42,074 nt of DNA from Opitutia bacterium (GCA_947465345.1 CANHZL010000004.1:1-42074), one strand, 5' to 3'; positions 25,244 through 33,826 are shown, counted from the first letter of the stretch. Notes: generated from the sequence alone by a model not told the origin. A program made the numbers and translations.

Positions 25244-25916
25244 CCTCTCGCTCGAGAGGCTTCCGCAGCAGCCACGCCAGCCCGACGCACAGCAGCCACG
25301 CCAGTGCGGCGGTGGCAAGGGTGTGCGAGAGGAAGTGTTCGCCGCGGGCAATCTGATAGAACCCCATCCAACACCCGACGCCCAAGCCGAGTGCTAGGCC
25401 GCGCCAACCGCGGGCCTTCAGAATCCAGTAAAGACCCAGCAAGGCGAAGCCGCCGCTGGCGTGTCCAGCCGGGAACGCGTGGCTCGGATAGCCCACGGGC
25501 TTAGCCTGGAAAAGTAGCAGATGATCATACGAACCGCCAAAGGCCTTCAGCTCGAGCGGCGTCGCTATACCGGTGACTGCGCGGAGCTGCGTGCAGACGA
25601 CCGCGACCAACGCAAGGCAGGCAAGCAGATATAGGGCGCGGACACGTACGCGCTTCGCGAAGAGCGCCGCACCGATCAATAGCACGGCCCAGATAATGAT
25701 GAGCGCCTTCGGGCCGTCGTAGGCGAGCGCTAGGCCGAGGGCGTTCGTACGCGGAATCAGCCAGGCCTTGCCGTCCCAGAATAAAGACTGGAAACAGAAA
25801 TCAACCGCTTCACCGCCGAGACCAGGTAAGCCGAAGAATAACACGACCGCCGAGACCGCAAGCGCGGGCGCCCGGAGCGAGCGGAGATTAACGTGCGGGA
25901 TTCTGGAGTCCGCCAT
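25227..25916 (-). CDS. PAP2-family membrane phosphatase (LpxE-like possible)
   Basis: 229 residues from the ATG ending at 25916, overlapping the preceding gene by 29 bases. Six hydrophobic segments are visible. PAP2 motifs: FPAGHASGG (148-156, the PSGH-type motif 2 with Ala for Ser) and RGEHFLSHTL (191-200, motif 3 with Arg191 and His198). Motif 1 is less clear near KPVGYPSH (139-146). Family members dephosphorylate undecaprenyl pyrophosphate, phosphatidylglycerophosphate or lipid A. Coupling to an LtaS/MdoB-type enzyme suggests envelope glycolipid or lipid A phosphate trimming; the substrate is unproven. Confidence 0.9.
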   Translation of the reverse strand: MADSRIPHVNLRSLRAPALAVSAVVLFFGLPGLGGEAVDFCFQSLFWDGKAWLIPRTNALGLALAYDGPKALIIIWAVLLIGAALFAKRVRVRALYLLACLALVAVVCTQLRAVTGIATPLELKAFGGSYDHLLLFQAKPVGYPSHAFPAGHASGGFALLGLYWILKARGWRGLALGLGVGCWMGFYQIARGEHFLSHTLATAALAWLLCVGLAWLLRKPLEREVSSTS

Positions 25917-27921
25917 GGTTGAAAAGGGCGTCGGCGCCTTGGTAGTGGATGATCGCTTCGTCCACCGCGGGGGAATCAAGCACCGTCACCGGCGTCAACG
26001 CACCGGTGGCGAGATCGGCTTTATATTGAACGGACTGGCGCACAGGCTTCAGCACCGTGAGCAAACCGTCCGGATGCAGCACGGCGACCTTCTGATAATT
26101 GCTGATGAAGGCTCGCGGACGGAAAGACGGGCTAAGCGCGTCGTTGCCGATGAACCGGGAAAGGTAGTCCATACCCAGCAGGCCGAGCACGGTGGGGGCG
26201 GTGTCGATCTGGCTCATCATCGCGTCGAACTTCCGCGGGGCGATATTTCCCGGAGACCAGATGAAGAGCGGAATCTCGTACTTGCGAATCTCGAGCTCGC
26301 GCTTGCCGGCAACGGAAGCGCAATGGTCGGCAACAATCACGAAGACCGTGTCTTTGAACCAAGGCTTGACCTGCGCGGCTTTGAGGAAGGCGCCGATGGC
26401 GTAATCCGTATAGGCTACCCCGCCCTCGCGATCGATGAGCTTCGGGTCGATCTTACCCGCCGGCCACGTGTACGGGCGGTGGTTCGACGTCGTCATCACA
26501 AAGTGATGGAAGGGCTTGCCGGCCACATGGGCCCTGTCGGCTTCCTCAAGCGACCACGCGAAGGCGTCTTCATCACAGGCACCCCAGGCATTGCCAAAAG
26601 TCGCCTTCTTGCCCGCGGCTTCCTGACGAGGAAGGTCCACGACCCGGTAGCCATTGGCCCCAAAGAAGTAGTTCATGTTATCGAAGAACCCGTCACCGCC
26701 GTAAATGAAGGCGGTGTCATAGCCCTGGGTGCGCAGCACCGAGCCGAGGGTCGTGAGGTCCTCGCAACCCTTGCGGCGCAGCACGGACTGGCCCGGGATC
26801 GGCGGGATAGACAGCGAGAGCGCTTCCATACCGCGCACCGTGCGCGTGCCACCGGCATAACAACGGGAGAACCACAGGGACTCGCGGGCGACACGGTCGA
26901 GGTTCGGCGTCAGGTTCTTCGGCTGGTAGAGCGGCGAACCGTAACAGCCCACATACTCGGCGCTGAGGCTCTCGATCGTGATTTGGATTACGTTCAGCCG
27001 ACGGGTAGGTGTGGCGGATTTGATCCGACGGGTGATATCATTAAGGTCGGTGCCCGTCGGCGTACCGCCCTGGGCGAGGAGCGTGGCGCGGAGCTGCGCG
27101 ACGGCGTCCGGACGCGAAGGGTAGAAACGCTTCCACTCAAGCTGGTTGGCCCAGAAGGCGGCCAAGAAGGCGTATTCACCGTTCTTAGCGAGCTCGGTGT
27201 CGTAGCTGTTATCCCAGCCCGGCTGCGGATCGCCCATGTGGCGAAGGCCGGCGGTGAGCCGTTCGCCGATGGAAGTGTGTGCCGTCGACGCCGCCTTGAG
27301 GTCGCGGCGGCCGACGAAGTAAGCGACCAGCAGGATAGCTAGCAGCGGCGCGAGCAGCGCAGCGGCGTTGCGCCAGCGAGGCGTGACGTCGGCGGCGGCG
27401 CCTTCTTCCCAGCGTTGCACCAAGCCCAGGCGACGCCAGAGCAGGAAGAGCCCCGTCGCGATTGCGAACACGATGGCGATAATCAACGGAAGGTTGTATG
27501 ACTCCTTGATGTTCTTCACCACCTCGGTCGTGTAGACGAGGTAGTCGACCGCGATAAAGTTGAATCGGACGCCAAATTCCTCCCAGAAGAGAATTTCGGA
27601 AATCTTCCAGAAGGAGAAGAGGAACGCGCCGAAGATCCAAGCCGCACGCAAAGGTAGGCGCAGCCAGCGGGAAGCGGACCAAGCGCTAGGCCACACCGTG
27701 CTGAGCAGCCCCAGCGGCAAGGTCAGGAACCAAGCCATGAAGAGATCAAACAGCAGTCCAACGATTAGGGCGGCAAAAGTTGGCATCCCCCAGGAGACGC
27801 CGCCGGCCGAGGCTACGAGAAGACTAAGGCGAAGGAGCGAACCGAGAAGGACGTAACTGGTGGCGAGGAGCAACGTGCCACCCTGCCGCGAACCCAGGAC
27901 CTTCGAGAACAACGATTTCAC
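25888..27921 (-). CDS. LtaS/MdoB-type membrane phosphotransferase (sulfatase superfamily)
   Basis: 677 residues. Five N-terminal transmembrane helices (about 15-205) precede a periplasmic alkaline-phosphatase-superfamily domain (about 305-630). Seen: NVIQITIESLSAEYVGCYG with metal ligand Glu317, the putative nucleophile Thr359 in AGGTRTVRGME, AFIYGGDGFFDN, HHFVMTTSNHRPY and the metal-binding VIVADHCAS. Relatives transfer glycerolphosphate or phosphoethanolamine to lipoteichoic acid, periplasmic glucans or lipid A. In a Gram-negative cell, the glucan or lipid A options fit better. Next on the minus strand after yidD, 62 bases away, and overlapping the PAP2 gene. Confidence 0.93.
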   Translation of the reverse strand: MKSLFSKVLGSRQGGTLLLATSYVLLGSLLRLSLLVASAGGVSWGMPTFAALIVGLLFDLFMAWFLTLPLGLLSTVWPSAWSASRWLRLPLRAAWIFGAFLFSFWKISEILFWEEFGVRFNFIAVDYLVYTTEVVKNIKESYNLPLIIAIVFAIATGLFLLWRRLGLVQRWEEGAAADVTPRWRNAAALLAPLLAILLVAYFVGRRDLKAASTAHTSIGERLTAGLRHMGDPQPGWDNSYDTELAKNGEYAFLAAFWANQLEWKRFYPSRPDAVAQLRATLLAQGGTPTGTDLNDITRRIKSATPTRRLNVIQITIESLSAEYVGCYGSPLYQPKNLTPNLDRVARESLWFSRCYAGGTRTVRGMEALSLSIPPIPGQSVLRRKGCEDLTTLGSVLRTQGYDTAFIYGGDGFFDNMNYFFGANGYRVVDLPRQEAAGKKATFGNAWGACDEDAFAWSLEEADRAHVAGKPFHHFVMTTSNHRPYTWPAGKIDPKLIDREGGVAYTDYAIGAFLKAAQVKPWFKDTVFVIVADHCASVAGKRELEIRKYEIPLFIWSPGNIAPRKFDAMMSQIDTAPTVLGLLGMDYLSRFIGNDALSPSFRPRAFISNYQKVAVLHPDGLLTVLKPVRQSVQYKADLATGALTPVTVLDSPAVDEAIIHYQGADALFNHGGLQNPAR

Positions 27922-27983
27922 GGGGTGATTAGTCGGAAAATCGCTCCCTCAGGGCGAGCCAATTAAACGGCCGCTGCCAGACC

Positions 27984-28235
27984 TCACCGTTCCGGCACCT
28001 CGTCGACACCCGAACCACCCCAAGGATGGCAACGGCAGATTCGCCGGAAGCCCATCCAACCGCCCTTGAAGAAACCGAAGCGCGCCAAGGCCGTGGCCGC
28101 GTAGCAGGAGCAGGTAGGATGATAGCGGCAACCAGAGCCTGGAATGAGATGCAAAGGCTTCGAAAGGAAGCGCCGATAAAAACCGACGAGAACCAATGCC
28201 AGCATCGCCAGTAACGATGGGCGAGGCTCGCTCAT
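27984..28235 (-). CDS. yidD: Membrane protein insertion efficiency factor YidD
   Basis: 83 residues. Small membrane-associated protein that helps YidC-dependent insertion. Seen: [32 protein letters not shown] and [24 protein letters not shown], with the conserved Cys residues. Overlaps rnpA by 4 bases in the usual rpmH-rnpA-yidD order. The yidC gene that commonly comes next is not here. Confidence 0.96.
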   Translation of the reverse strand: MSEPRPSLLAMLALVLVGFYRRFLSKPLHLIPGSGCRYHPTCSCYAATALARFGFFKGGWMGFRRICRCHPWGGSGVDEVPER

Positions 28236-28594
28236 GCGGATGGCGCGGACTTCGCTGCCAAGATACGGACGGCCGCCGCGGCATAGACCTTGCGAAGCTC
28301 GGCCAGCGAGCGTTTCAGCATGCCCGAACGGATGACCAGCACGACCTCCCAGCCCGCCGGGAAAGCGGCCTCGTCGGTCCGGAAAAGCTCACGCGCTAGG
28401 CGCTTGGCCCGGTTCCGATCGACCGCCAGAGGTAGGTTCTTCTTGGCCGCGATGACAGCGAAACGGGCCTTACCCCGCTCACCCGTCTGGCGGAAATTCA
28501 AAAGAAAAGGCCCGCAATCCAGTCGCGAGCCTTCTTGGCGGAGGCGGTTGAAGTCGGCCGAGGCGCGAATTCGACGCTCCCGCGGGAGACGCAT
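28232..28594 (-). CDS. rnpA: Ribonuclease P protein component
   Basis: 120 residues. Basic protein subunit of RNase P, which matures tRNA 5' ends. Seen: [23 protein letters not shown] at the N terminus and the RNR motif in [16 protein letters not shown] (about 57-72), the signature of the family. Starts 5 bases after the rpmH stop and overlaps yidD. Length is standard. Confidence 0.97.
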   Translation of the reverse strand: MRLPRERRIRASADFNRLRQEGSRLDCGPFLLNFRQTGERGKARFAVIAAKKNLPLAVDRNRAKRLARELFRTDEAAFPAGWEVVLVIRSGMLKRSLAELRKVYAAAAVRILAAKSAPSA

Positions 28595-28599
28595 GGGTC

Positions 28600-28737
28600 T
28601 TAGGAGGCGCCGAGGCGCTTACGACCGATGGCACGGCGCTTGGCCAGAACCTTACGGCCACCGGGGGTCTTGGAACGGGCGCGGAAACCGCACTTGCGGG
28701 CGCGGGAGATCTTTGACGGACGATAGGTCGGATGCAT
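28600..28737 (-). CDS. rpmH: 50S ribosomal protein L34
   Basis: 45 residues, highly basic, beginning [20 protein letters not shown] and ending [12 protein letters not shown]; contains the invariant [19 protein letters not shown] core. It was read directly from the minus strand. It heads the rpmH-rnpA-yidD group. This block is often near oriC and dnaA, but neither dnaA nor clustered DnaA boxes occur in the window. Confidence 0.97.
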   Translation of the reverse strand: MHPTYRPSKISRARKCGFRARSKTPGGRKVLAKRRAIGRKRLGAS

Positions 28738-28758
28738 GGCTGTAAAGGAACAGCCAAG

Positions 28759-28778
28759 GACACCCCACCGAGGGTGTC
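28759..28778 (-). other. Hairpin in the rpmH upstream region
   Basis: GACACCC (28759-28765) pairs with GGGTGTC (28772-28778) around a 6-base loop, about 20 bases upstream of the rpmH ATG. It may be part of the leader of the ribosomal-protein operon or a short roadblock between the divergent rpmH and LOG genes. There is no U-tract. Confidence 0.4.
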
Positions 28779-28832
28779 AAGCCCCACGCTTCCCGGCTTG
28801 GCAGATGGCCTCAGGAGGGGGAGAATGGGCCC

Positions 28833-29693
28833 ATGAGCCCGGAAAAAGGCAAACTAAGGCCCACCCCGCCCCGGGCTTACCTGAACCCCGAGTTCATGAC
28901 TAGCCCCCAGGCCCGCGGTATCCGCGTGCTGACGGAGATGACCGAGCCGCATCTGCGCTTCAAGAAATACGGCGTACGCAACACCGTCGTGATGTTCGGC
29001 TCCGCGCGCACCTTGCCCCCGGAAGTCGCCCGTAAGCGCCTCGAAGAAGCCAAGGCCATGGCCGCGAGTGGCACCTGTGCCGACGCCGAGTGCGCGCATC
29101 GTATCCGCGTGGCCGAGATCGACCTGCGCAGCTCAGCTTATTACGAAGCCTGCCGCGAGCTCGCTTTCGAGATGACCAAGTGGTCGCTCACCCTTCCAGA
29201 GTGGCAGCGCTTCCTCGTCTGCTCCGGCGGCGGACCTGGCATTATGGAAGCCGCCAACCGCGGCGCGCATGAAGCCGGCGGTCGCTCCGTCGGCCTTGGC
29301 ATCGCCCTGCCCTTCGAACAGGAACACAATCCCTACATCACGCCCGAGCTCGACCTAGAATTCCACTACTTCTTCGTCCGCAAGTATTGGTTCCTCTACC
29401 TCGCCAAGGCCCTCGTAGCCTTCCCGGGCGGCTTCGGTACGATGGACGAGCTCTTCGAGATGCTCACCCTCATCCAGACGAAGAAGACCAAGAAGCAATT
29501 CCCGGTACTGCTCTTCGGCTCCGCCTTCTGGAAGAACGCCATCAACTTCGAAGCCTTCCAGGAATGGGGCATGGTCTCACCGGAAGACCGCGACCTCTAC
29601 ATCCATGTCGATTCCGTGAAGGAAGCGCGCGACATGCTGATCGAGATTATCACGGAGCGCTACCTGAAGCCCGACAGCGAAGCGAATGACTGA
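28833..29693 (+). CDS. LOG-family (TIGR00730-like) protein
   Basis: 286 residues, Rossmann-like. Contains VMFGSARTLPP (about 54-64), the nucleotide-binding SGGGPGIMEAANRGA (about 131-145) and PGGFGTMDELFEMLTLIQ (about 199-216), the PGGxGTxxE motif of LOG phosphoribohydrolases, which release free cytokinin base or AMP-type products from nucleotides; many bacterial members are nucleotide hydrolases. The N-terminal extension of about 50 residues is longer than in the 180-residue forms. Overlaps cutA by 8 bases. Confidence 0.92.
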   Translation: MSPEKGKLRPTPPRAYLNPEFMTSPQARGIRVLTEMTEPHLRFKKYGVRNTVVMFGSARTLPPEVARKRLEEAKAMAASGTCADAECAHRIRVAEIDLRSSAYYEACRELAFEMTKWSLTLPEWQRFLVCSGGGPGIMEAANRGAHEAGGRSVGLGIALPFEQEHNPYITPELDLEFHYFFVRKYWFLYLAKALVAFPGGFGTMDELFEMLTLIQTKKTKKQFPVLLFGSAFWKNAINFEAFQEWGMVSPEDRDLYIHVDSVKEARDMLIEIITERYLKPDSEAND

Positions 29694-30003
29694 AGCCATC
29701 GGTATCGCCCTGACGACCTTGCCCTCCCGCGACGAAGCCGACCGCCTCGCCGCCGACGCGGTGGCCGCCGGGCTCGCCGCCTGTGCGCAGGTCGACGGAC
29801 CGATTCGCTCCCATTACACTTGGGAAGGTAAGGTCGAGAGCGAGGAGGAGTTCCGTGTCACCTTCAAGTACGCCGCAACCAAGGGCGCCGACCTCGAAGC
29901 ATGGGTCCACTCCCGCCATCCTTACGCCGTGCCTCAATGGCTCGCCTTCGCAGCCGACCACACTTCCCCCGGCTACCGCGCCTGGGTGCTCGGCGTACGC
30001 TGA
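29686..30003 (+). CDS. cutA: CutA-like divalent-cation tolerance protein
   Basis: 105 residues. Small trimeric protein with a P-II-like ferredoxin fold, historically tied to copper tolerance. Seen: GIALTTLPSRDEADRLAADAVAAGLAACAQV at the start, HYTWEGKVESEEEFRVTFK and VHSRHPYAVPQWLAF, all characteristic. Overlaps the LOG gene start-to-stop by 8 bases and precedes the CPBP gene by 4 bases. The real biochemical role of CutA is still unclear. Confidence 0.95.
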   Translation: MTEAIGIALTTLPSRDEADRLAADAVAAGLAACAQVDGPIRSHYTWEGKVESEEEFRVTFKYAATKGADLEAWVHSRHPYAVPQWLAFAADHTSPGYRAWVLGVR

Positions 30004-30007
30004 TTCC

Positions 30008-30583
30008 ATGGACCTGTCCGCCGCCAAAGCCCTCCTGTACTGCGCCCTCGGCCTCTTCGTGCTGTTCGCCTGGGCGCGCGAACGTCGGAAGCGCCGCCTC
30101 AGCAGCGAACCGGAGAAGTTCTGGCCGGGAACAACGTACGCACCAACAGGAGCCTATTTCATCGCCGCGACCGGTGCTATCCTCATCACCATCGCTGAAG
30201 CCGCCGTCGAGAAACGCGCCGGCCTCACCGACCAGCAAAGTATCCTACCGGCGATTTTCATCTTCCAGCTACTCGGCGCCTCCATCATCGAAGAGATGCT
30301 CTTCCGCGGCTTCGTCGCACCTGGGGAATTGTTCGGACGCAAACTGCTCGCCTTGATGATCATCGGCTCGCTCGTCTTCGCGCTCATCCATAACTTCGAC
30401 CTCAGCGAACCCGAAGGTCGAGTGAATGCGGCGTTCGCCTTCATCACGTCGCTCTGGCTCTATGTCGTGCGCTTCAATCCGCTGAATCCGGACCGTTCGC
30501 TGCTGCCATGTTTTATGGCTCATACCGTTCGTAATCTGGCGGTCTTCGGGATTAAAGGAGCCCAAGGCTTCATAAGCTGGTAA
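30008..30583 (+). CDS. CPBP-family intramembrane metalloprotease-like protein
   Basis: 191 residues from the ATG at 30008, with five or six membrane segments. Motif 1 is EEMLFRGF (Glu95-Glu96, Arg100), motif 2 is FALIHNF (His128) and a third motif is AHTVRN (His172, Asn176); these are the catalytic positions of the Rce1/CAAX-protease (Abi) family. Bacterial members process small peptides or act in immunity and stress; the substrate here is not evident. Last gene of the LOG-cutA-CPBP run. Confidence 0.9.
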   Translation: MDLSAAKALLYCALGLFVLFAWARERRKRRLSSEPEKFWPGTTYAPTGAYFIAATGAILITIAEAAVEKRAGLTDQQSILPAIFIFQLLGASIIEEMLFRGFVAPGELFGRKLLALMIIGSLVFALIHNFDLSEPEGRVNAAFAFITSLWLYVVRFNPLNPDRSLLPCFMAHTVRNLAVFGIKGAQGFISW

Positions 30584-30650
30584 TTTGACGAGCGCGGGGG
30601 GCCAAATCCGTTGCAACTAGGGGCTAGCTTTGCTGTCTTGATGATACCCC

Positions 30651-32111
30651 ATGAAGCCCTTCGAACCCGGTAACCGTCGCGACTTTTTGAAGCTCGGCGC
30701 GCTCACCGGTCTCGGCTTGGGACTCGCCGCTATTCCCTCCGTCGAAGCGAAGCCGGATCCCGCGAAACTGAAACATCGTGCGGCGACCGATATCGGTGCG
30801 CCCCGCCCACGCCCGTCGGGGAATAAGCCTGTCTGGGATCTGACGACGAAGCCCACCGAGAAAGTCCGCGTGGGTATCATCGGCCTGAACCGCGGCTCCT
30901 CTCACGTGGCGTCGGTTGCCTCCACGCCTTTCGCCGAAGTCGTCGCGGTGTGCGACATCCGTGACGACCGCGCCAAGGCGCAGGCGGAAGTGGTCCGCAA
31001 GAAGACCGGCAAGACGCCCGTCGTCTACAGCGGCGACGAGAACGTCTGGGAGAAGATGGTCGCCCGCGACGACATTGATGTCGTCTACATCGCCACGCCC
31101 TGGGAATGGCATACGCCGATGGCTATCCGCTCCATGGAGCTCGGCAAGCATGCCTTCATCGAAGTGAACTGCGGCCTGACGGTCGACGAATGCTGGGACA
31201 TTGTCGACGCCTCAGAAAAATACCAGCGTCACTGCCCGATTCTCGAGAACTGCTGCTACGGTGAGGAAGAGCTCTTCGTCCTGAACCTCGCCCGCCAAGG
31301 CTTCTTCGGCGACCTCAAGCACGGCGAGTGCGCTTACATCCACGACCAGCGCGGCAAGCCAGGCGCGAGCTTCCTCGACGCCGGCCGCGAATGGCGCCGC
31401 AACTACTCCACCCTACTCCAAGGCAACGTCTACCCCACGCACGGCCTCGGCACGATTTCCCAGTATATGGGCATTGGCCGCGGCGATGCCTTCAAATACG
31501 CCGTGTCGGTCTCTTCGCCGGAGTTCGGACTATCGCAGCTGAGGGAACGTGTGAAGCCCGACCGCGACCGCTCCAAAGACCAACAGTTCGTCTGTGGCGA
31601 CATGAACACCTCGATCGTGAAGACCGAGCTCGGACGCACCATCGTCATCCAGCATGACAACACCAGCCCGCGACCCTACACACGCGGCAATCTGCTCAGC
31701 GGCTCCCTCGCCACCTTCGCCGGCTATCCTAACCGTCTGGCAATCGACGCCGACAACGAGAGCGTGTTGCTCGATCCGAAGGAAAAGCGAAACAGCCACT
31801 CTTGGACTTACGAAGGAGAAAAGCTCAAGAAATTCATGGCCGAGAATATGCACCCCCTTCTCAAAAAGCTGATGACCGAAGCCAAGAAAGTCGGCGGCCA
31901 CGGCGGCATGGACCACGTGATGAGCTACCGGTTCCTCGATTGCGTCCGCCAAGGGATCACACCTGACCTCACCGTCTACGATGCCGCTTCTTGGTCGGCC
32001 TTGGTCGATCTCTCTGACCGTTCCGTCCGTGACGGCAGCATCCCCGTCGCCTACCCCGACTTCACGCGCGGCGGCTGGAAGACTCTCAAACCCCTCCCCA
32101 TCATTTCTTAA
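30651..32111 (+). CDS. Tat-exported Gfo/Idh/MocA-fold protein, GH109-like (copy 1)
   Basis: 486 residues. N-terminal twin-arginine signal NRRDFLKLGALTGLGLGL ends near residue 37. The NAD-binding Rossmann domain begins VRVGIIGLNRGSSH (about 74) and continues with VVAVCDIRDDRAK, ATPWEWHTPMA and GKHAFIEVNCGLTVDE. The C-terminal oxidoreductase domain carries ENCCYGEEELFVLNLARQG, YPTHGLG and GHGGMDHVMSYR. These match glycoside hydrolase family 109, which uses bound NAD+ in an oxidation-elimination cycle to cleave alpha-N-acetylgalactosaminides. Substrate not proven; sugar dehydrogenase activity is also possible. A close paralogue follows. Confidence 0.9.
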   Translation: MKPFEPGNRRDFLKLGALTGLGLGLAAIPSVEAKPDPAKLKHRAATDIGAPRPRPSGNKPVWDLTTKPTEKVRVGIIGLNRGSSHVASVASTPFAEVVAVCDIRDDRAKAQAEVVRKKTGKTPVVYSGDENVWEKMVARDDIDVVYIATPWEWHTPMAIRSMELGKHAFIEVNCGLTVDECWDIVDASEKYQRHCPILENCCYGEEELFVLNLARQGFFGDLKHGECAYIHDQRGKPGASFLDAGREWRRNYSTLLQGNVYPTHGLGTISQYMGIGRGDAFKYAVSVSSPEFGLSQLRERVKPDRDRSKDQQFVCGDMNTSIVKTELGRTIVIQHDNTSPRPYTRGNLLSGSLATFAGYPNRLAIDADNESVLLDPKEKRNSHSWTYEGEKLKKFMAENMHPLLKKLMTEAKKVGGHGGMDHVMSYRFLDCVRQGITPDLTVYDAASWSALVDLSDRSVRDGSIPVAYPDFTRGGWKTLKPLPIIS

Positions 32112-32147
32112 CTCCACCTCGATACGACCTCGGCATTATTTCCTCAT

Positions 32148-32207
32148 GCCCTCAGGCCCTCCGGCCCTCGTGTCCTCACTTTCCCTAACCGCTAACCGCC
32201 AACCGCT
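32148..32207. repeat. Intergenic tandem octamers and heptamers
   Basis: Four tandem 8-mers of pattern (G)CCCTCNN start at 32148, 32156, 32164 and 32172 (the last is GTCCTCAC). After seven further bases come three tandem 7-mers: AACCGCT (32187), AACCGCC (32194), AACCGCT (32201). They fill most of the 111-base spacer between the two paralogous GH109-like genes. Function unknown; the minus strand is G-run rich. Confidence 0.75.
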
Positions 32208-32222
32208 AAAACCTTCCCCACC

Positions 32223-33680
32223 ATGACCCCCCCAGAAAACTCCAACCGTCGCGACTTCCTTAAACTCGGCGCCCTCGCCGGCCTCGGGCTCGGCCTCAGC
32301 GCCGTCCCGTCCGCCGAAGCCAAGCCCGACCCGCGCGACCTCAAGCTGCTTGATGCACGCGATATCTCCGTCACGCGCCCCCGCCCGGCCGGCAATAAGC
32401 CTGTCTGGGACCTGACCACCAAGCCGACCGAGAAAGTCCGCGTCGCCGTCATCGGCCTTAACCGCGGCCGCTCCCACGTGAACTCCACCGCGAACATCCC
32501 CTTCGCTGAAGTCGTCGCTGTCTGCGACATCGTCGAAGCCCGCGCCAAGAGCGCCGCAGCCAACGTTAAGAAAGTTACTGGCAAGGAGCCCGCGATGTAT
32601 TTCGGCGATGAGAACGCTTGGGAGAAGATGCTCGAGCGTGATGATATCGACGTGGTCTTCGTGGCCACCCCATGGGAGTGGCACGTGCCGATGGCCCTCA
32701 AGGTCATGGCCAAGGGCAAGCACGCCTTCATCGAGGTCTCACCCGCGGTCACCGTCGACGAATGCTGGCAGCTCGTGGACATGGCTGAGAAGACCCAGCG
32801 CCACTGTTCAATCATCGAGAACTGCTGCTATGGCGAAGAAGAGCTCTTCGTGCTGAACCTAGCCCGTCAGGGTTTCTTCGGCGACCTCAAGCACGCCGAA
32901 TGCGCCTACATCCATAACCTCGCCGGCGGGGTTCTCTGGAGCCTCGGCAGCGAAGGCGATTGGCGCCGCGACTACCATCGCTTCATGGACGGCAACCTGT
33001 ACCCCACGCACGGCCTCGGCCCGGTGGCCCAGTACATGAACATCGGCCGCGGCGACGCCTTCAAGTTCGTGGTCTCCGTCTCTTCCCCGGAATTTAACCT
33101 CACCCAGTTCCGCGACAAGCACCAGCCAAACAAGGGCAAGCACAAGGACGAGAAGTTCGTCTGCGGCGACATGAACACCTCAATCATCAAGACGCAGCTC
33201 GGACGGACCATCATGATCCAGCACGACGTCGTGAGCCCCCGCCCCTACACGCGCATCAATGCGCTGTGCGGCACCCTGGCCACATTCTTCGGCTACCCCG
33301 GCCGCCTCGCGATTGATGCCGATAACAAGCACGCGATCCTTGATCCGAACGAAAAGCGCAGCAGCCACGAGTGGACCTACGAGAAGGAAAAACTCACCAA
33401 GTTCATGAAGGCCAATCAACACCCGTTGATCAGCAAGATTGGCGAACTGGGCAAGAAGGTCGGCGGCCACGGCGGCATGGATTTCGTCATGGCCTATCGC
33501 ATGCTCGATTGCGTACGTCAGGGCATCACCCCGGACATGACCGTGTACGATGCGGCCGACTGGTCCGCGATTCTCGAAATCTCCGCCCGCTCCGTAAAGG
33601 AAGGCAGCATGCCCATCCAGTGCCCCGACTTCACCCGCGGCGGCTGGAAGACTATCAAGCCCCTCGGTATCGTCTCGTAA
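32223..33680 (+). CDS. Tat-exported Gfo/Idh/MocA-fold protein, GH109-like (copy 2)
   Basis: 485 residues, very similar along its whole length to the preceding gene (nearly identical Tat signal NRRDFLKLGALAGLGLGL, KPVWDLTTKPTEKVRV, ENCCYGEEELFVLNLARQG, GHGGMDFVMAYR), so the pair is a tandem duplication. Differences cluster around residues 40-50 and 225-245 (NLAGGVLWSLGSEGDW against a longer polar stretch) and 295-310, which may tune substrate choice. Same NAD-dependent GH109-type assignment, with a periplasmic location expected. There is no recognisable ribosome-binding site before the ATG (CTTCCCCACC). A strong terminator follows. Confidence 0.9.
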   Translation: MTPPENSNRRDFLKLGALAGLGLGLSAVPSAEAKPDPRDLKLLDARDISVTRPRPAGNKPVWDLTTKPTEKVRVAVIGLNRGRSHVNSTANIPFAEVVAVCDIVEARAKSAAANVKKVTGKEPAMYFGDENAWEKMLERDDIDVVFVATPWEWHVPMALKVMAKGKHAFIEVSPAVTVDECWQLVDMAEKTQRHCSIIENCCYGEEELFVLNLARQGFFGDLKHAECAYIHNLAGGVLWSLGSEGDWRRDYHRFMDGNLYPTHGLGPVAQYMNIGRGDAFKFVVSVSSPEFNLTQFRDKHQPNKGKHKDEKFVCGDMNTSIIKTQLGRTIMIQHDVVSPRPYTRINALCGTLATFFGYPGRLAIDADNKHAILDPNEKRSSHEWTYEKEKLTKFMKANQHPLISKIGELGKKVGGHGGMDFVMAYRMLDCVRQGITPDMTVYDAADWSAILEISARSVKEGSMPIQCPDFTRGGWKTIKPLGIVS

Positions 33681-33702
33681 GCGACGATCCAGTCCACCCA
33701 CC

Positions 33703-33729
33703 AGACCCGGCCACTCGGCCGGGTCTTTT
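33703..33729 (+). terminator. Intrinsic terminator after GH109-like copy 2
   Basis: AGACCCGGCC (33703-33712) pairs with GGCCGGGTCT (33717-33726) around ACTC, followed by TTTTG. Perfect 10-bp stem. Confidence 0.92.
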
Positions 33730-33806
33730 GTTTGCGGGGAACCCTCACTCTCGCCGCCAGATTCCCTAGGTTGAGGGATTAATCTGAATATTTGATGCTT
33801 GACGGT

Positions 33807-33821
33807 ATTCCAAATTGGAAT
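33807..33821 (+). promoter_or_regulatory. Palindromic operator candidate of the toxin-antitoxin pair
   Basis: ATTCCAA-A-TTGGAAT is a perfect 7+1+7 palindrome ending 5 bases before the toxin ATG, next to the promoter-like TTGACG at 33799-33804. Antitoxin or toxin-antitoxin complexes commonly repress their own operon by binding such sites. Confidence 0.6.
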
Positions 33822-33826
33822 GTATT

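Noticed and set aside
28738..28832. Possible replication origin next to rpmH.
   Set aside because: No DnaA-box cluster (TTATCCACA-like), AT-rich stretch or dnaA/dnaN gene is seen.
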